From NCBI GenBank assembly GCA_001423545.1, contig LMOK01000002.1:1234066-1298065 (forward strand): a DNA stretch of 64,000 nt. The letters are read 5' to 3'. The first letter of the stretch is position 1. Every line of letters starts with the position of its first letter. Under the pieces are notes generated by a model. The model was given only the letters and a program-made list of their open reading frames with translations. It searched no databases and was not told the origin of the DNA. A program made the position numbers and the translations under genes. Origin of the DNA: Orlajensenia sp001423545. GTDB lineage: Bacteria > Actinomycetota > Actinomycetes > Actinomycetales > Microbacteriaceae. Shown one piece after another: positions 17,976 to 26,409 of this stretch.

Positions 17976-18965
17976 ATGGCTACCGTCGACAGCAACCTCG
18001 ACCTCGACTCGCATTCGCTGCGCACAGTGCTGGCCATCGCCGAGCACGGCTCGATCACGGCGGCATCCGAGGCCCTCGGCTACAGCCAGCCGGCGATCAG
18101 CCAGCTCGTGAAGCGGCTCGAGGCACGCATCGGAATGCCCGTGCTCGAGCGGACGGGTCGCACCGTGCGCCTCACCGAGGCCGGCACCGTGCTCGCGCGT
18201 CACGCCCAGACCGTGGCGACGGCTCTGGATGCCGCTGCGGGCGAGATCGCCGAACTGCAGGGCCTGCGCGCCGGCCGAGTGCGCATCGCCGCGTTCCCCT
18301 CCGCGTCGGCGACGATCGTGCCGAGACTGCTCGCGGCGATGGCGGAGCTGCATCCGGCCGTCACCATCAGCTACCTCGAGGCCGAGCCGCCGGAGGCCGT
18401 CGCTGCCGTCCGCGAGAACCGCGCCGACATCGCGATCACCTTCAGCTACCCGGGAGATCACGACGATCCCCACCGCGAGAGCGCCCGCGGGCTCTCAGTG
18501 CGCACCGTCGGCCGTGAGCCCGTGCACGTCGTGCTGCCCGAGTCGCATCCGCAGGCCGCTGCGGCATCCGTCGATATCGCATCCCTCGTCGACGAGAGCT
18601 GGATCGCCGGATGCCCGCGCTGTCGTGGCCACCTGGTCGAACTCTGCGCCGCGAGCGGCTACGTGCCGCGCATCGGCTACGAGACCGACAACTTCGTCGC
18701 TGTGCTGGGCATGGTGGCGGCCGGCCTCGGCGTCGCCACCCTGCCCCGCCTGGCCCTCGCCTCGACCCGGCTGCCGGACGGGGTCGTGGCCCTGCCCACC
18801 ACGCACGCAGACCACCGCACTCTGAACGTGGTCACCGCCGAGGGTGCCGAGAAGGTACCGGCCATCGGGGCGAGCCTGCGCGTACTCGCCGGGATCGACC
18901 GCAGCGAATGGACCGGCGAGAAGCGCCACGACCGATCGGCTCCGGCACCGGATGCCGCTGGCTAG
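17976..18965 (+). CDS. LysR family transcriptional regulator
   Basis: 329 residues. N-terminal winged helix-turn-helix (about 10-70): LRTVLAIAEHGSITAASEAL, then YSQPAISQLVKRLE. The C-terminal part is a periplasmic-binding-like effector domain (GRVRIAAFPSASATIVPRLL). The ATG at 17976 follows CCCGGAGA; the earlier in-frame ATG is inside the operator region. It probably controls its own gene and the divergent aminotransferase. Effector not predictable. Confidence 0.9.
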   Translation: MATVDSNLDLDSHSLRTVLAIAEHGSITAASEALGYSQPAISQLVKRLEARIGMPVLERTGRTVRLTEAGTVLARHAQTVATALDAAAGEIAELQGLRAGRVRIAAFPSASATIVPRLLAAMAELHPAVTISYLEAEPPEAVAAVRENRADIAITFSYPGDHDDPHRESARGLSVRTVGREPVHVVLPESHPQAAAASVDIASLVDESWIAGCPRCRGHLVELCAASGYVPRIGYETDNFVAVLGMVAAGLGVATLPRLALASTRLPDGVVALPTTHADHRTLNVVTAEGAEKVPAIGASLRVLAGIDRSEWTGEKRHDRSAPAPDAAG

Positions 18966-18968
18966 ACT
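18963..18968 (+). promoter_or_regulatory. Candidate -10 box for gltX
   Basis: TAGACT overlaps the LysR stop region and ends 8 nt before the gltX ATG. No ribosome site lies between, suggesting a leaderless or near-leaderless message. Confidence 0.45.
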
Positions 18969-18976
18969 TGACCGCG

Positions 18977-20494
18977 ATGTCTGACACCGCGCACCCCTTC
19001 TCCTCTGCCACCGGGAGCGACGTTCGCGTTCGCTTCTGCCCGTCGCCCACCGGAACGCCGCACGTCGGCCTGGTGCGCACGGCTCTCTTCAACTGGGCCT
19101 ACGCCCGGCATACCGGCGGCAAGCTCGTCTTCCGCATCGAGGACACCGATGCCGCCCGTGACAGCGAGGAGAGCTACGAGCAGTTGCTCGACGCTCTCAC
19201 CTGGCTGAAGCTCGACTGGGACGAGGGCATCGGCATCGGCGGACCGCACGAGCCCTATCGCCAGTCGCAGCGCAGCGCCATCTACCTCGACGTGATCGAG
19301 CGCCTCAAGGCCTCGGGTCACGTCTACGAGAGCTACTCCACCGCCGAGGAGATCGACGCCCGCAACGACGCGGCCGGCCGCCCCAAGCAGCTCGGGTACG
19401 ACAACTTCGACCGCGACCTCAGCGACGAGCAGCGAGCGGCCTTCCGTGCCGAGGGCCGGGAGCCGGCTCTGCGTCTCCGGGTGCCCGACGCCGACCTTTC
19501 CTTCACCGACCTGGTGCGTGGCGACATCACCTTCCCGGCCGGCTCGTTCGTCGACTTCGTCGTCGTGCGGCCGAACGGGGCTCCGCTCTACACGTTGGTG
19601 AACCCCGTCGACGACGCCATCATGCAGATCACGCACGTGCTGCGCGGTGAGGACCTGCTCTCGTCGACTCCGCGTCAGATCGCGCTGTACCACGCGCTGA
19701 TCGACATCGGGGTGACCGCTTTCGTGCCGCAGTTCGGCCACCTGCCCTACGTCATGGGCGACGGCAACAAGAAGCTCTCCAAGCGCGACCCCGAGTCGAA
19801 CCTGTTCCACCACCGCGACCGCGGCTTCATCCCCGAGGGCCTCGTCAACTACCTGTCGCTGCTGGGCTGGTCGCTGTCGCACGACCGCGACGTGTTCACG
19901 GTGGCCGAGATGGTCGCGGCGTTCGACGTCGTCGACGTGAACCCGAACCCCGCTCGCTTCGACCTGAAGAAGGCCGAGTCGATCAACGGCGACCACATCC
20001 GGCTTCTCGGAGTGCAGGACTTCGCCGCGCGCACCGTTCCCTACCTCGAGGCGGCCGGTGTTCTGACCTCCCCGATCACGCCCGCTCAGGAGGCGATCCT
20101 CGCCGAGGCGGCGCCGCTCGTGCAGGAGCGCATCGCACTGCTCGGCGAAGCGCCGGGCATGCTGGGCTTCCTGTTCACGGATGCACCGAGCCTGGGCTAC
20201 GACGAGGGCGTGGTGTCGGGCCTCCCGGCCGACGCTGCTGCCGTACTGACGGCATCCGTCGACGTGCTCGATCGTATTCCGCCGCTGGAATGGACCCACG
20301 AGGTCATTCAGGAGGCTCTCTCGGCCGCGCTCATCGACGGTCTCGGTCTCAAGCCGCGCGTCGCCTACACGCCGCTGCGCGTCGCCGTGTCGGGCCGCAA
20401 GATCTCGCCACCGCTCTTCGAGTCCATGCAGATCCTCGGCAAAGACGACACCCTCGCGCGTCTCGTGCGCCTGCAGGGTGAGCTCGACTCGTAG
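18977..20494 (+). CDS. gltX: Glutamyl-tRNA synthetase
   Basis: Charges tRNA-Glu with glutamate (and, in bacteria using the amidotransferase route, also tRNA-Gln). 505 residues, class I synthetase. Seen: RFCPSPTGTPHVGLVRTALF (HIGH-type motif HVGL), FRIEDTDAARDSEESY, and the KMSKS-type loop KLSKRDPESN. The long upstream extension of the frame overlaps the LysR gene and is not used; the ATG at 18977 begins the conserved part. Followed by tRNA-Gln. Confidence 0.96.
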   Translation: MSDTAHPFSSATGSDVRVRFCPSPTGTPHVGLVRTALFNWAYARHTGGKLVFRIEDTDAARDSEESYEQLLDALTWLKLDWDEGIGIGGPHEPYRQSQRSAIYLDVIERLKASGHVYESYSTAEEIDARNDAAGRPKQLGYDNFDRDLSDEQRAAFRAEGREPALRLRVPDADLSFTDLVRGDITFPAGSFVDFVVVRPNGAPLYTLVNPVDDAIMQITHVLRGEDLLSSTPRQIALYHALIDIGVTAFVPQFGHLPYVMGDGNKKLSKRDPESNLFHHRDRGFIPEGLVNYLSLLGWSLSHDRDVFTVAEMVAAFDVVDVNPNPARFDLKKAESINGDHIRLLGVQDFAARTVPYLEAAGVLTSPITPAQEAILAEAAPLVQERIALLGEAPGMLGFLFTDAPSLGYDEGVVSGLPADAAAVLTASVDVLDRIPPLEWTHEVIQEALSAALIDGLGLKPRVAYTPLRVAVSGRKISPPLFESMQILGKDDTLARLVRLQGELDS

Positions 20495-20540
20495 GCGTCG
20501 AGCGGCGCGACTCGCGCCTCGCGGGCGAGCCTCCCTCAAT

Positions 20541-20570
20541 TTGGAGGGGTGCCCGACCGTGGGTTAGAGT
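20541..20570 (+). promoter_or_regulatory. Promoter of tRNA-Gln
   Basis: TTGGAG at 20541-20546 and TAGAGT at 20565-20570, 18 nt apart, a sigma-70-like pair. The predicted start point is about 25 nt before the mature tRNA. Confidence 0.6.
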
Positions 20571-20602
20571 TGCATGTCGGCCGGGGGTTCGCCTGCGGCT
20601 GG

Positions 20603-20674
20603 TGGGGTATGGTGTAATTGGCAACACGGCGGTTTCTGGTACCGTTGTTCTTGGTTCGAGTCCAGGTACCCCAG
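20603..20674 (+). tRNA. tRNA-Gln (anticodon CUG)
   Basis: 72 nt without CCA. The acceptor stem TGGGGTA (20603-20609) pairs with TACCCCA (20667-20673); G is the discriminator. The anticodon stem GCGGT/ACCGT closes the loop TTCTGGT, anticodon CTG. The T arm contains GGTTCGAGTCC. The 3' CCA is not encoded. Confidence 0.95.
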
Positions 20675-20678
20675 CTCG

Positions 20679-20703
20679 AAAAGCCCGGTTCGCCGGGCTT
20701 TTT
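20679..20703 (+). terminator. Terminator of tRNA-Gln
   Basis: Stem AAAGCCCGG / CCGGGCTTT with a TTCG loop and a T-run, a textbook rho-independent terminator 5 nt after the tRNA. It may also end the convergent beta-propeller gene at 20710. Confidence 0.9.
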
Positions 20704-20709
20704 CTGTTT

Positions 20710-21663
20710 CTACTCGGCCTGTCGAGCCGGAGAGGGCGTCGGGCTCCAGGCGATTCCGTCGGGCTTGCGCCCGGTCGCCATGCGGCGCAGGAGCCGGCCC
20801 CCGTCGATGTCGACCTCCACGACGCTGTCGTCGACGTCGCAGGCGGAATAGGCACGGATGCCGTCCGGATGGAGGACGATCGCCTGAGGGTGATCCGGTG
20901 TCGGAATCCGATGCACGATCTCCCCGGCTCGGCGATCGATCACGGCTATCTCCGAAGCGGACCTGAGGGCGACGACGAGGTGGGATCCGTCGGCCGAGAC
21001 TGCAGTCCCGAATCCGATCGAGGGCAGGTCGATCCACGCAGTCAGTTCTCTGAGCTCGGTGTCGATGACGGCGATGCGGGGGAGTGTCTGGTCGGCCGTG
21101 TAGGCGTAGCGACCGAGGGGTTCGAGGCAGATGCGATTGACCTTCTCGGAGACCTCGACCGCGCCGAGAAGCAGGCGCGACGCAACGTCGATCACGCTGA
21201 CGCTTCCCGCACCGACGTTCGCCGTCACGATGCGCCCGCCGTCGGCACTGACCGCGAACATGTGGGACTCAGCGCGCCCGGTCGGCAGGCGCGCGACGAC
21301 GCGACGGGTGCGGAGATCGACCATGCTGACCGATTCGTCGAGTTCGGTCGAGACGAGCAGCTGTTCGCTCGAGAGCAGTCCGGGCTGGTGCGGACGACTC
21401 GGGAAGGGCAGGTCGATCTGGTCGACGCGCCGCAGCGTGACGAGGTCGATGACGTCGACTCTGCGGCCATCCGTTCCCGGCGACCCCACCGGCGAATCAC
21501 TGTAGGAGGGCAGGTAGCCGAGCCGACCGTCGCTCGTGGCGACCACCTCATGCGGGGTGGGAGCCGCGGCCACCACCGTTCCCACAGTCGTCGCGGTCGC
21601 GAGGTCGATCACCTGGAGTGTGCTGTCGTCTTTGCAGACGACGAGCAGTCGTCCGTCGTCCAT
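20710..21663 (-). CDS. YVTN-type beta-propeller protein, cytoplasmic
   Basis: 317 residues with about seven repeats of 40-45 residues of the YVTN/lactonase-like type: LQVIDLATATTVGTV, VDVIDLVTLRRVDQI, VSMVDLRTRRVVARL, VSVIDVASRLLLGAV, IAVIDTELRELTAWI, IAVIDRRAGEIVHRI and a C-terminal blade. No signal peptide is seen. The ATG at 21663 has a GGAGGT site; a much longer open frame upstream is antisense to other genes. Divergent from the ThuA-like gene, probably sharing its control. Could be a sugar-lactonase-like enzyme or a structural binding protein; catalytic residues are not identifiable. Confidence 0.78.
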   Translation of the reverse strand: MDDGRLLVVCKDDSTLQVIDLATATTVGTVVAAAPTPHEVVATSDGRLGYLPSYSDSPVGSPGTDGRRVDVIDLVTLRRVDQIDLPFPSRPHQPGLLSSEQLLVSTELDESVSMVDLRTRRVVARLPTGRAESHMFAVSADGGRIVTANVGAGSVSVIDVASRLLLGAVEVSEKVNRICLEPLGRYAYTADQTLPRIAVIDTELRELTAWIDLPSIGFGTAVSADGSHLVVALRSASEIAVIDRRAGEIVHRIPTPDHPQAIVLHPDGIRAYSACDVDDSVVEVDIDGGRLLRRMATGRKPDGIAWSPTPSPARQAE

Positions 21664-21729
21664 GGCACCTCCGCTCATCAGTGAAGCCCATGTCGGCCGC
21701 CGTGTCGATGCGGCGACACCATCCGGCTT

Positions 21730-21742
21730 ACTGGGTGGAACG
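21730..21742 (+). promoter_or_regulatory. Candidate island operator, copy F (weak)
   Basis: ACTGGGTGGAACG followed by AGCTTTGG, between the divergent propeller and ThuA genes. The 15-nt block TGGAACGAGCTTTGG agrees at 12 positions with copy E (39437-39451). Confidence 0.4.
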
Positions 21743-21843
21743 AGCTTTGGCGTGCTGCTCGGGCGGAGCCTAGATTCGCAGCAGTCCCGGGCCGGTCTCG
21801 CCTGGCGCATTCGGGGCGGGCACGAACGATCAAAGGAGATCAC

Positions 21844-22812
21844 ATGAAATCGCTCATTCGCTCCGGGGCCGCATTGGTCGCCGCCGCAGCGCTCGGCGCC
21901 GGTATGGCGCTCGGTGGGGCTGCGCTCGGCAACGATCGGGACAACGGACACGGCAACGGTGGACGGCCGGTGTCCGCCGACGAGATCTACCTCGACGAGA
22001 TCAAGGACTACGGCGTGTGCCGTGGCACCGATTCCGAGTGTTACAACGAGTGGGGCAACGGATGGGTCGAGGGTGAACAGAAGCGCATCTTCGTCTGGAG
22101 CCGCACGGCCGGCCCGCGCCACGCGCACCTCGGCACGCCGCTGGCGCCGGGACTCAATCCGCCGCTTGCCGCCGACAACGTCGCCCAGATCGCCCTCAAG
22201 GCGTGGGCCGAGGAGCGGGGAATCGCGGTGGACTACACCGAGGACCTGGCGAGCTTCAGCCGCTTGAACAACTATCAGGCGGTCGTGTTCCTGGGCTCCA
22301 ACCGCGACACCCTCGACGACACCGCGCAGACGACCCTGATGCAGTACATCCGGGGTGGCGGTGGCTTCGTCGGCATCCACAACGCCTTCGGTGCCGAGTA
22401 CCACTGGCCGTACTACGAGGGCCTCCTGGGCGGTGCGAACTTCTACAACCACGGTCCCAACCGCGACGGAACCGTGGAGAGGATCAACCGGAAGGACGTG
22501 TCGACCTCCTTCATGCCGAAGACCTGGCCCTTCAAGGACGAGTGGTACAACCTGGTGCCGTACCCGAGCTACGTCAACGTGCTGCTGGAGGTCGACCAGG
22601 CGACGAGCGAGGCGACCCCCGCGGGTCACGGCAAGTCCCACCCGGTGAGCTGGTGCCAGTACTACGACGGTGGTCGGTCGTGGCTGACGACTCTCGGCCA
22701 CGACGTCGCAGCCTGGACCGACGCTCCGCTGGCGGGCGACGAGTTCTTCAAGCAACACGTCATGGCGGGTCTCGAGAGCGCCATGGGCGTCAAGCCGTTC
22801 TGCGCGGTCTGA
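21844..22812 (+). CDS. Secreted ThuA-like domain protein
   Basis: 322 residues. Residues 1-30 form a Sec signal peptide (basic start, then AALVAAAALGAGMALGGAAL). From about residue 75 the ThuA-like glutamine-amidotransferase-type fold is visible: KRIFVWSRTAGPRH, then YQAVVFLGSN, YIRGGGGFVGIHNAFGAEY and a C-terminal GGRSWLTTLGHD. ThuA-like modules are frequent in secreted sugar-related proteins of unknown activity. A GGAG site precedes the ATG. First plus-strand gene of the island; a very strong terminator follows. Confidence 0.85.
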   Translation: MKSLIRSGAALVAAAALGAGMALGGAALGNDRDNGHGNGGRPVSADEIYLDEIKDYGVCRGTDSECYNEWGNGWVEGEQKRIFVWSRTAGPRHAHLGTPLAPGLNPPLAADNVAQIALKAWAEERGIAVDYTEDLASFSRLNNYQAVVFLGSNRDTLDDTAQTTLMQYIRGGGGFVGIHNAFGAEYHWPYYEGLLGGANFYNHGPNRDGTVERINRKDVSTSFMPKTWPFKDEWYNLVPYPSYVNVLLEVDQATSEATPAGHGKSHPVSWCQYYDGGRSWLTTLGHDVAAWTDAPLAGDEFFKQHVMAGLESAMGVKPFCAV

Positions 22813-22842
22813 TCCTTCGAAGAAGGGAACGCGAGCTCGCCC

Positions 22843-22888
22843 AAGAGGGGGCCCGGATGCTCCACGCGGAGCATCCGGGCCCCCTCTT
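22843..22888 (+). terminator. Terminator after ThuA-like gene (21-bp perfect stem)
   Basis: Perfect 21-bp stem, 22843-22863 with 22868-22888, loop ACGC, 30 nt after the stop. The T-run is weak (TTCCGG), but the stem is exceptionally stable. Confidence 0.85.
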
Positions 22889-22997
22889 CCGGCTTTCCGC
22901 GTCGCGGATCCTGACGCCTGTCCCGGTGAGTGGGATCTTGACAGGCTTGACGTACGACACGCTTGCCACGATCTCGACCTCGACTGATACTGCAATC

Positions 22998-23738
22998 ATG
23001 CGATCCGCTCTCACTGGCGAGCCGGTGTGCGTGCTCGACCGGATCCTCGCCATCCTCGACACCGTCCGGGAGTCGCACGGCACGTCCACGATCACCCAGC
23101 TCGCTCAGGTCACCGGCATCCCGAAGTCCACGGTGTCGCGACTCGTCGGCGATCTCGTCCGCCATCGATACCTCGTGCGCACCGACCAGGGAGTCGTCAT
23201 CGGGCTGAGGCTCTTCGAACTCGGAGCCCGCGCGAGCACCCCGCGGCGCCTCATCGTCGCGGCGACACCGGTCCTGATCCAGCTGTTCAACGCCACCGGC
23301 GAGCACCTGAACGTCGCGGTCCAGGAGGGATGCGACATGCTCTCGGTGATCTCGGTACGGGGTCGGTTGCGACCGGCGCCGTCGCGGGCGGGAGTCCGGG
23401 TGCCATCGGCGACCACGGCGCTCGGCAAGGCCGTGCTGGCGTTCACCGACGACGAGTCGGTCATCGGCAGCGCGATGACCGGGCTCGATTCGCGCGGGCG
23501 CGAGAGCTTCGTTCGGGAGCTGGCAGAGGTTCGCACGGAGTGGGTCGCCGTCGACCGGTGCGAGACGTTCCCCGGAGTCGTCGGGGTGGCGAGCCCGATC
23601 CTCTCACCCGACGGGGATCCGCTCGCGGCCATCTCCGTCGCAGGGCCCGCGACGGACATGGACGTGAACCGGATGATGCCCTTGGTGCGGCACGCCGCCC
23701 TGGCGCTCACGCACCGCCTGGGAAGGCAGGCGGCGTGA
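22998..23738 (+). CDS. IclR family regulator, pair 1 member A
   Basis: 246 residues. N-terminal winged helix-turn-helix (VLDRILAILDTVRES, then TGIPKSTVSRLVGDLVRHRY), then a GAF-like effector domain (AATPVLIQLFNATGEHLNV to the end). The ATG at 22998 matches the start point of its paralogue at 28381. The second IclR gene begins 3 nt after its stop. IclR regulators commonly control aromatic and hydroaromatic catabolism (PcaR, PobR, PcaU), which fits the island. Confidence 0.88.
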   Translation: MRSALTGEPVCVLDRILAILDTVRESHGTSTITQLAQVTGIPKSTVSRLVGDLVRHRYLVRTDQGVVIGLRLFELGARASTPRRLIVAATPVLIQLFNATGEHLNVAVQEGCDMLSVISVRGRLRPAPSRAGVRVPSATTALGKAVLAFTDDESVIGSAMTGLDSRGRESFVRELAEVRTEWVAVDRCETFPGVVGVASPILSPDGDPLAAISVAGPATDMDVNRMMPLVRHAALALTHRLGRQAA

Positions 23739-23741
23739 TCG

Positions 23742-24512
23742 ATGGCCGACCCCGCTGAGAACGACACCCTGGGAGTCCTCGACCGCATGACCTCGATCCT
23801 CGAGGCCTTCGACCAGGACGACCATGGCTTGGGGATCTCCGAGCTCGCGTCGCGTGCCGGGCTGCCCAAGTCCACTGTCTCCCGGCTGGTCGCGACGCTG
23901 GTGCGGCAGAGGTATCTCGAACGCGACGGCAGGCGGATCCACCTGGGCCTGCGGGTGTTCGAGCTCGGGCAGCTCGCCGCGGGCCCACGCGATCTCAGGG
24001 CCGCCGCGCTGCCGGCCCTGGCCGATCTCCGCACTGTGACGCGCCACACCGTCCACCTGGCCATCCGTGACGGACGCGAGCTCGTCTGCATCGCCGTCCT
24101 CCGCTCCTCGGCGGCTGAACCGACGGCAGTCCGTGCCGGCAGCCGACTTCCCCTCCCGTGCACAGCGCTGGGCAAGGCGGTGCTCGCGAACTCCACCGTC
24201 CGCGAGATCGACGAGATCCTGTCCGTGGAACTCGAGCCCTGCACGACCCGGTCCATCACCGATCCGACGGTGCTCCGTCGCCAACTCGATGAGATCCGGG
24301 GTGGACGTCCCGCCCTGAGCCTGGAGGAGTTCCGCGCCGGGGTGTCGTGCACGGCGCGGGCGGTGTTCGGGTCATCGGGTGCCGTCATCGGAGCGATCTC
24401 CCTCTCGCGAAGCGCGGACGGATTCGACCCGGACCGGTTCGATCCTGCCCTCCGCCTCGCTGCGCTCCGGGTCATGAGTCGCCTGACGCAGGATGCGCCA
24501 GGGGGCATCTGA
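23742..24512 (+). CDS. IclR family regulator, pair 1 member B
   Basis: 256 residues. HTH: LGVLDRMTSILEAFDQDDHG, LGISELASRAGLPKSTVSRL; then the effector domain with LPCTALGKAVLANS. Translationally linked to member A (3-nt gap). Its closest look-alike in the window is the IclR gene at 29137, not its neighbour, so the tandem pair duplicated as a unit. Convergent with the TetR gene, whose stop lies 6 nt away. Confidence 0.88.
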   Translation: MADPAENDTLGVLDRMTSILEAFDQDDHGLGISELASRAGLPKSTVSRLVATLVRQRYLERDGRRIHLGLRVFELGQLAAGPRDLRAAALPALADLRTVTRHTVHLAIRDGRELVCIAVLRSSAAEPTAVRAGSRLPLPCTALGKAVLANSTVREIDEILSVELEPCTTRSITDPTVLRRQLDEIRGGRPALSLEEFRAGVSCTARAVFGSSGAVIGAISLSRSADGFDPDRFDPALRLAALRVMSRLTQDAPGGI

Positions 24513-24518
24513 CTCTCG

Positions 24519-25181
24519 TCAGCGCACGCGCTGATCCGTCATCGTCGCGATGACCATGTCGCCGATGAGACGGCGGTGCCGGTCCTGGAGTGCCGGGTCG
24601 AGCATGTCCCTGTCGAAGATGGCCGAGAACGTGTGCCGGTTGGCGACGTGGAAGCACGCGTAGGCGCTGATGATCATGTGCACGTCCACCGCGTCGACGT
24701 CGTCGCGGAAGATCCTCTCTGCGACTCCGCGGGCGATGACCTCCTCGAGCAGGGTGATGGCAGTGACGTTCTCGCGCAGGATCGTCTCGGACTGACGCAG
24801 GTGCTCTGCGCGATGGATGTTCTCGATGCTGACGAGCTGGATGAACGCCTCGTGCGTCGTGTGGTGGTCGTACGTCGCCTCGGCGAGCGTTCGCAGCGCC
24901 TCGTCTGGGGACAACTCGTCGACGCGGATGCCGCGCTCGACACGGCGGATCTGGGCGTAGACCCGCTCGAGAACCGCGAGGTAGAGCCCCTCCTTCGATC
25001 CGAAGTAGTAGTAGATCATGCGCTTGGTCGTGCGGGTGCGCGCCGCGATCTCATCGACTCGTGCGCCGGCGTAGCCGTTCGCTGCGAACTCGGCGGTGGC
25101 GACCTCGAGGATGTCGCCCTGCGTCCGGACGGCTCGTTCCGTCATCCCGCTCTCGCGCACATCGCCCAGTCGATCGGTCAT
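24519..25181 (-). CDS. TetR family regulator ending the quiC operon
   Basis: 220 residues. Helix-turn-helix within residues 19-65: GDILEVATAEFAANGYAGAR, IAARTRTTKRMIYYYFGSKE; C-terminal ligand domain with a conserved-looking YDHHTTHEAFIQLVSIENIH. The start overlaps the SDH gene stop by 4 nt (ATGA). As last gene of the quiC-dabb-sdh-tetR operon it probably senses a pathway intermediate and represses the operon; the palindrome at 28313 is a candidate site. Confidence 0.88.
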   Translation of the reverse strand: MTDRLGDVRESGMTERAVRTQGDILEVATAEFAANGYAGARVDEIAARTRTTKRMIYYYFGSKEGLYLAVLERVYAQIRRVERGIRVDELSPDEALRTLAEATYDHHTTHEAFIQLVSIENIHRAEHLRQSETILRENVTAITLLEEVIARGVAERIFRDDVDAVDVHMIISAYACFHVANRHTFSAIFDRDMLDPALQDRHRRLIGDMVIATMTDQRVR

Positions 25182-26110
25182 TGCGAGTCCCCTCCTGCAC
25201 CGGACCGTTGCTCTGCTCCGATCAGTGCGCGGAAGTTCCGTTCCATCCGGTCACGATCGGGCAGTATTCCCGTGATGATTCGGAGACTAGCGCACGCCTG
25301 CCCCACGGCCATCAGTCCTCCATCGAGCACGGGATGCCCCCGATCGGCAGCCTTCCTGACGAGCTCGGTCTGCAGGGGCCGGTACACGACATCCGACACC
25401 CATGCTCCCTCACGGAGCCAGGCGACGTCGAAGGCGATTCCCGGGTGATGGAGCATCCCCATCGGCGTGGCATGGACGACACCGTCTGCGCGGGCGATGG
25501 CTCGGGGGAGGTCGCCGTGTTCGACCGTCACGATGGTCCGACCCGGGAAATGAGCGCGCATTCGGGCTGCGAGCTCCTCGGCACGTGTCCCATCCACGTC
25601 TGTCAGATCAAGACGCTCGGCGCCTGTCGACAGGAGCGCGTAAGCAGTGGCGGCACCTGCGCCACCGCAACCGATCTGCACGACGCGTTCGAACGACGCC
25701 CCGGGAAGGCCGGCAGTGAGACCGTCGCGATACCCCATCCAATCGGTGTTGTATCCGACGCGACGCTCCTCCTCGAGCACCACGAGATTTGCTGCACCGA
25801 GGCGGGCGGCATCCGTGTCCAGGTCATCGACGAGATCGAGGACGAGCTGCTTGCACGGATGCGTGATGTTCAATGCACTGAAGCCTGCGGATTCGGACTC
25901 GGTGATGAGCGAGCCGACGTCCGATGCGGGGCGACCGAGCTCGATCAGATCGAGGATGCGGTACTCGTACTCGAGACCCATCTCCCTGGCTTCGGCCACA
26001 TGCATCGCCGGCGTCAAGGATGCCGTGATGCCTTCGCCGATCAGTCCCACGAGATAGGGCCCGGCGCTCGATCGAGGGGGCGCACCGACGTCGCGTGCCT
26101 GACCGATCAC
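25178..26110 (-). CDS. Quinate/shikimate-type dehydrogenase (catabolic AroE homologue)
   Basis: 310 residues. Shikimate-dehydrogenase fold: substrate loop SLTPAMH (Ser31, Thr33), NITHPCK with catalytic Lys87, NTDW with Asp123, NAD loop GCGGAGAATAYAL. Two features suggest catabolism. Thr33 stands where biosynthetic AroE has Ser, as recalled for the Corynebacterium glutamicum quinate/shikimate dehydrogenase. LTDVDGTRA puts an aspartate at the end of the second beta strand, favouring NAD over NADP. It probably oxidises quinate to 3-dehydroquinate or shikimate to 3-dehydroshikimate in the cytoplasm. ATGA-coupled on both sides. The exact substrate is not proved. Confidence 0.85.
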   Translation of the reverse strand: MIGQARDVGAPPRSSAGPYLVGLIGEGITASLTPAMHVAEAREMGLEYEYRILDLIELGRPASDVGSLITESESAGFSALNITHPCKQLVLDLVDDLDTDAARLGAANLVVLEEERRVGYNTDWMGYRDGLTAGLPGASFERVVQIGCGGAGAATAYALLSTGAERLDLTDVDGTRAEELAARMRAHFPGRTIVTVEHGDLPRAIARADGVVHATPMGMLHHPGIAFDVAWLREGAWVSDVVYRPLQTELVRKAADRGHPVLDGGLMAVGQACASLRIITGILPDRDRMERNFRALIGAEQRSGAGGDSQ

Positions 26111-26409
26111 GGCAGGTCCGGCATCTCGAAGTCGACCGTCGCCAGAGACGTCTTCACCGGTGCTGAGATCCTCAGCACCTCGGCATGGGCGGGATGCCGC
26201 GTGTACGCCTCCAGCCCGGCGAGATCATCGAAGTCGGCGACGATCGCGAGCTCGTGCGACACCGGACCACCCAGTACATCGACACCGACGCTCATTCTCC
26301 GCAGTTCTGGAATCTGCGCTTCCAATGCCTGCACGAGCGACACCCAGTGGTCGCGCTCGGCTCCGGCGAACTCCGGCACGAAACGGAAGACGGCTACATG
26401 TCGGATCAT
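26107..26409 (-). CDS. Dabb (stress-responsive A/B barrel) domain protein
   Basis: 100 residues, a single dimeric alpha/beta-barrel domain: MIRHVAVFRFVPEFAG, then ELAIVADFDDLAGLEAY and RHPAHAEVL, the usual Dabb pattern. Such proteins are small enzymes or accessory proteins in catabolic operons. It overlaps quiC upstream and sdh downstream by 4 nt each, so its dose is tied to both. Role unknown; a possible cyclase, isomerase or monooxygenase of a pathway intermediate. Confidence 0.83.
   Translation of the reverse strand: MIRHVAVFRFVPEFAGAERDHWVSLVQALEAQIPELRRMSVGVDVLGGPVSHELAIVADFDDLAGLEAYTRHPAHAEVLRISAPVKTSLATVDFEMPDLP

Noticed and set aside
18611..18976. In-frame N-terminal extension of gltX
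   Set aside because: Overlaps the LysR gene and is Arg-rich; the synthetase fold begins right after the ATG at 18977.
20710..22995. 761-residue propeller fusion using the full open frame
   Set aside because: The extra 440 residues run antisense to the ThuA gene; the ATG at 21663 has a good ribosome site and starts the first blade.
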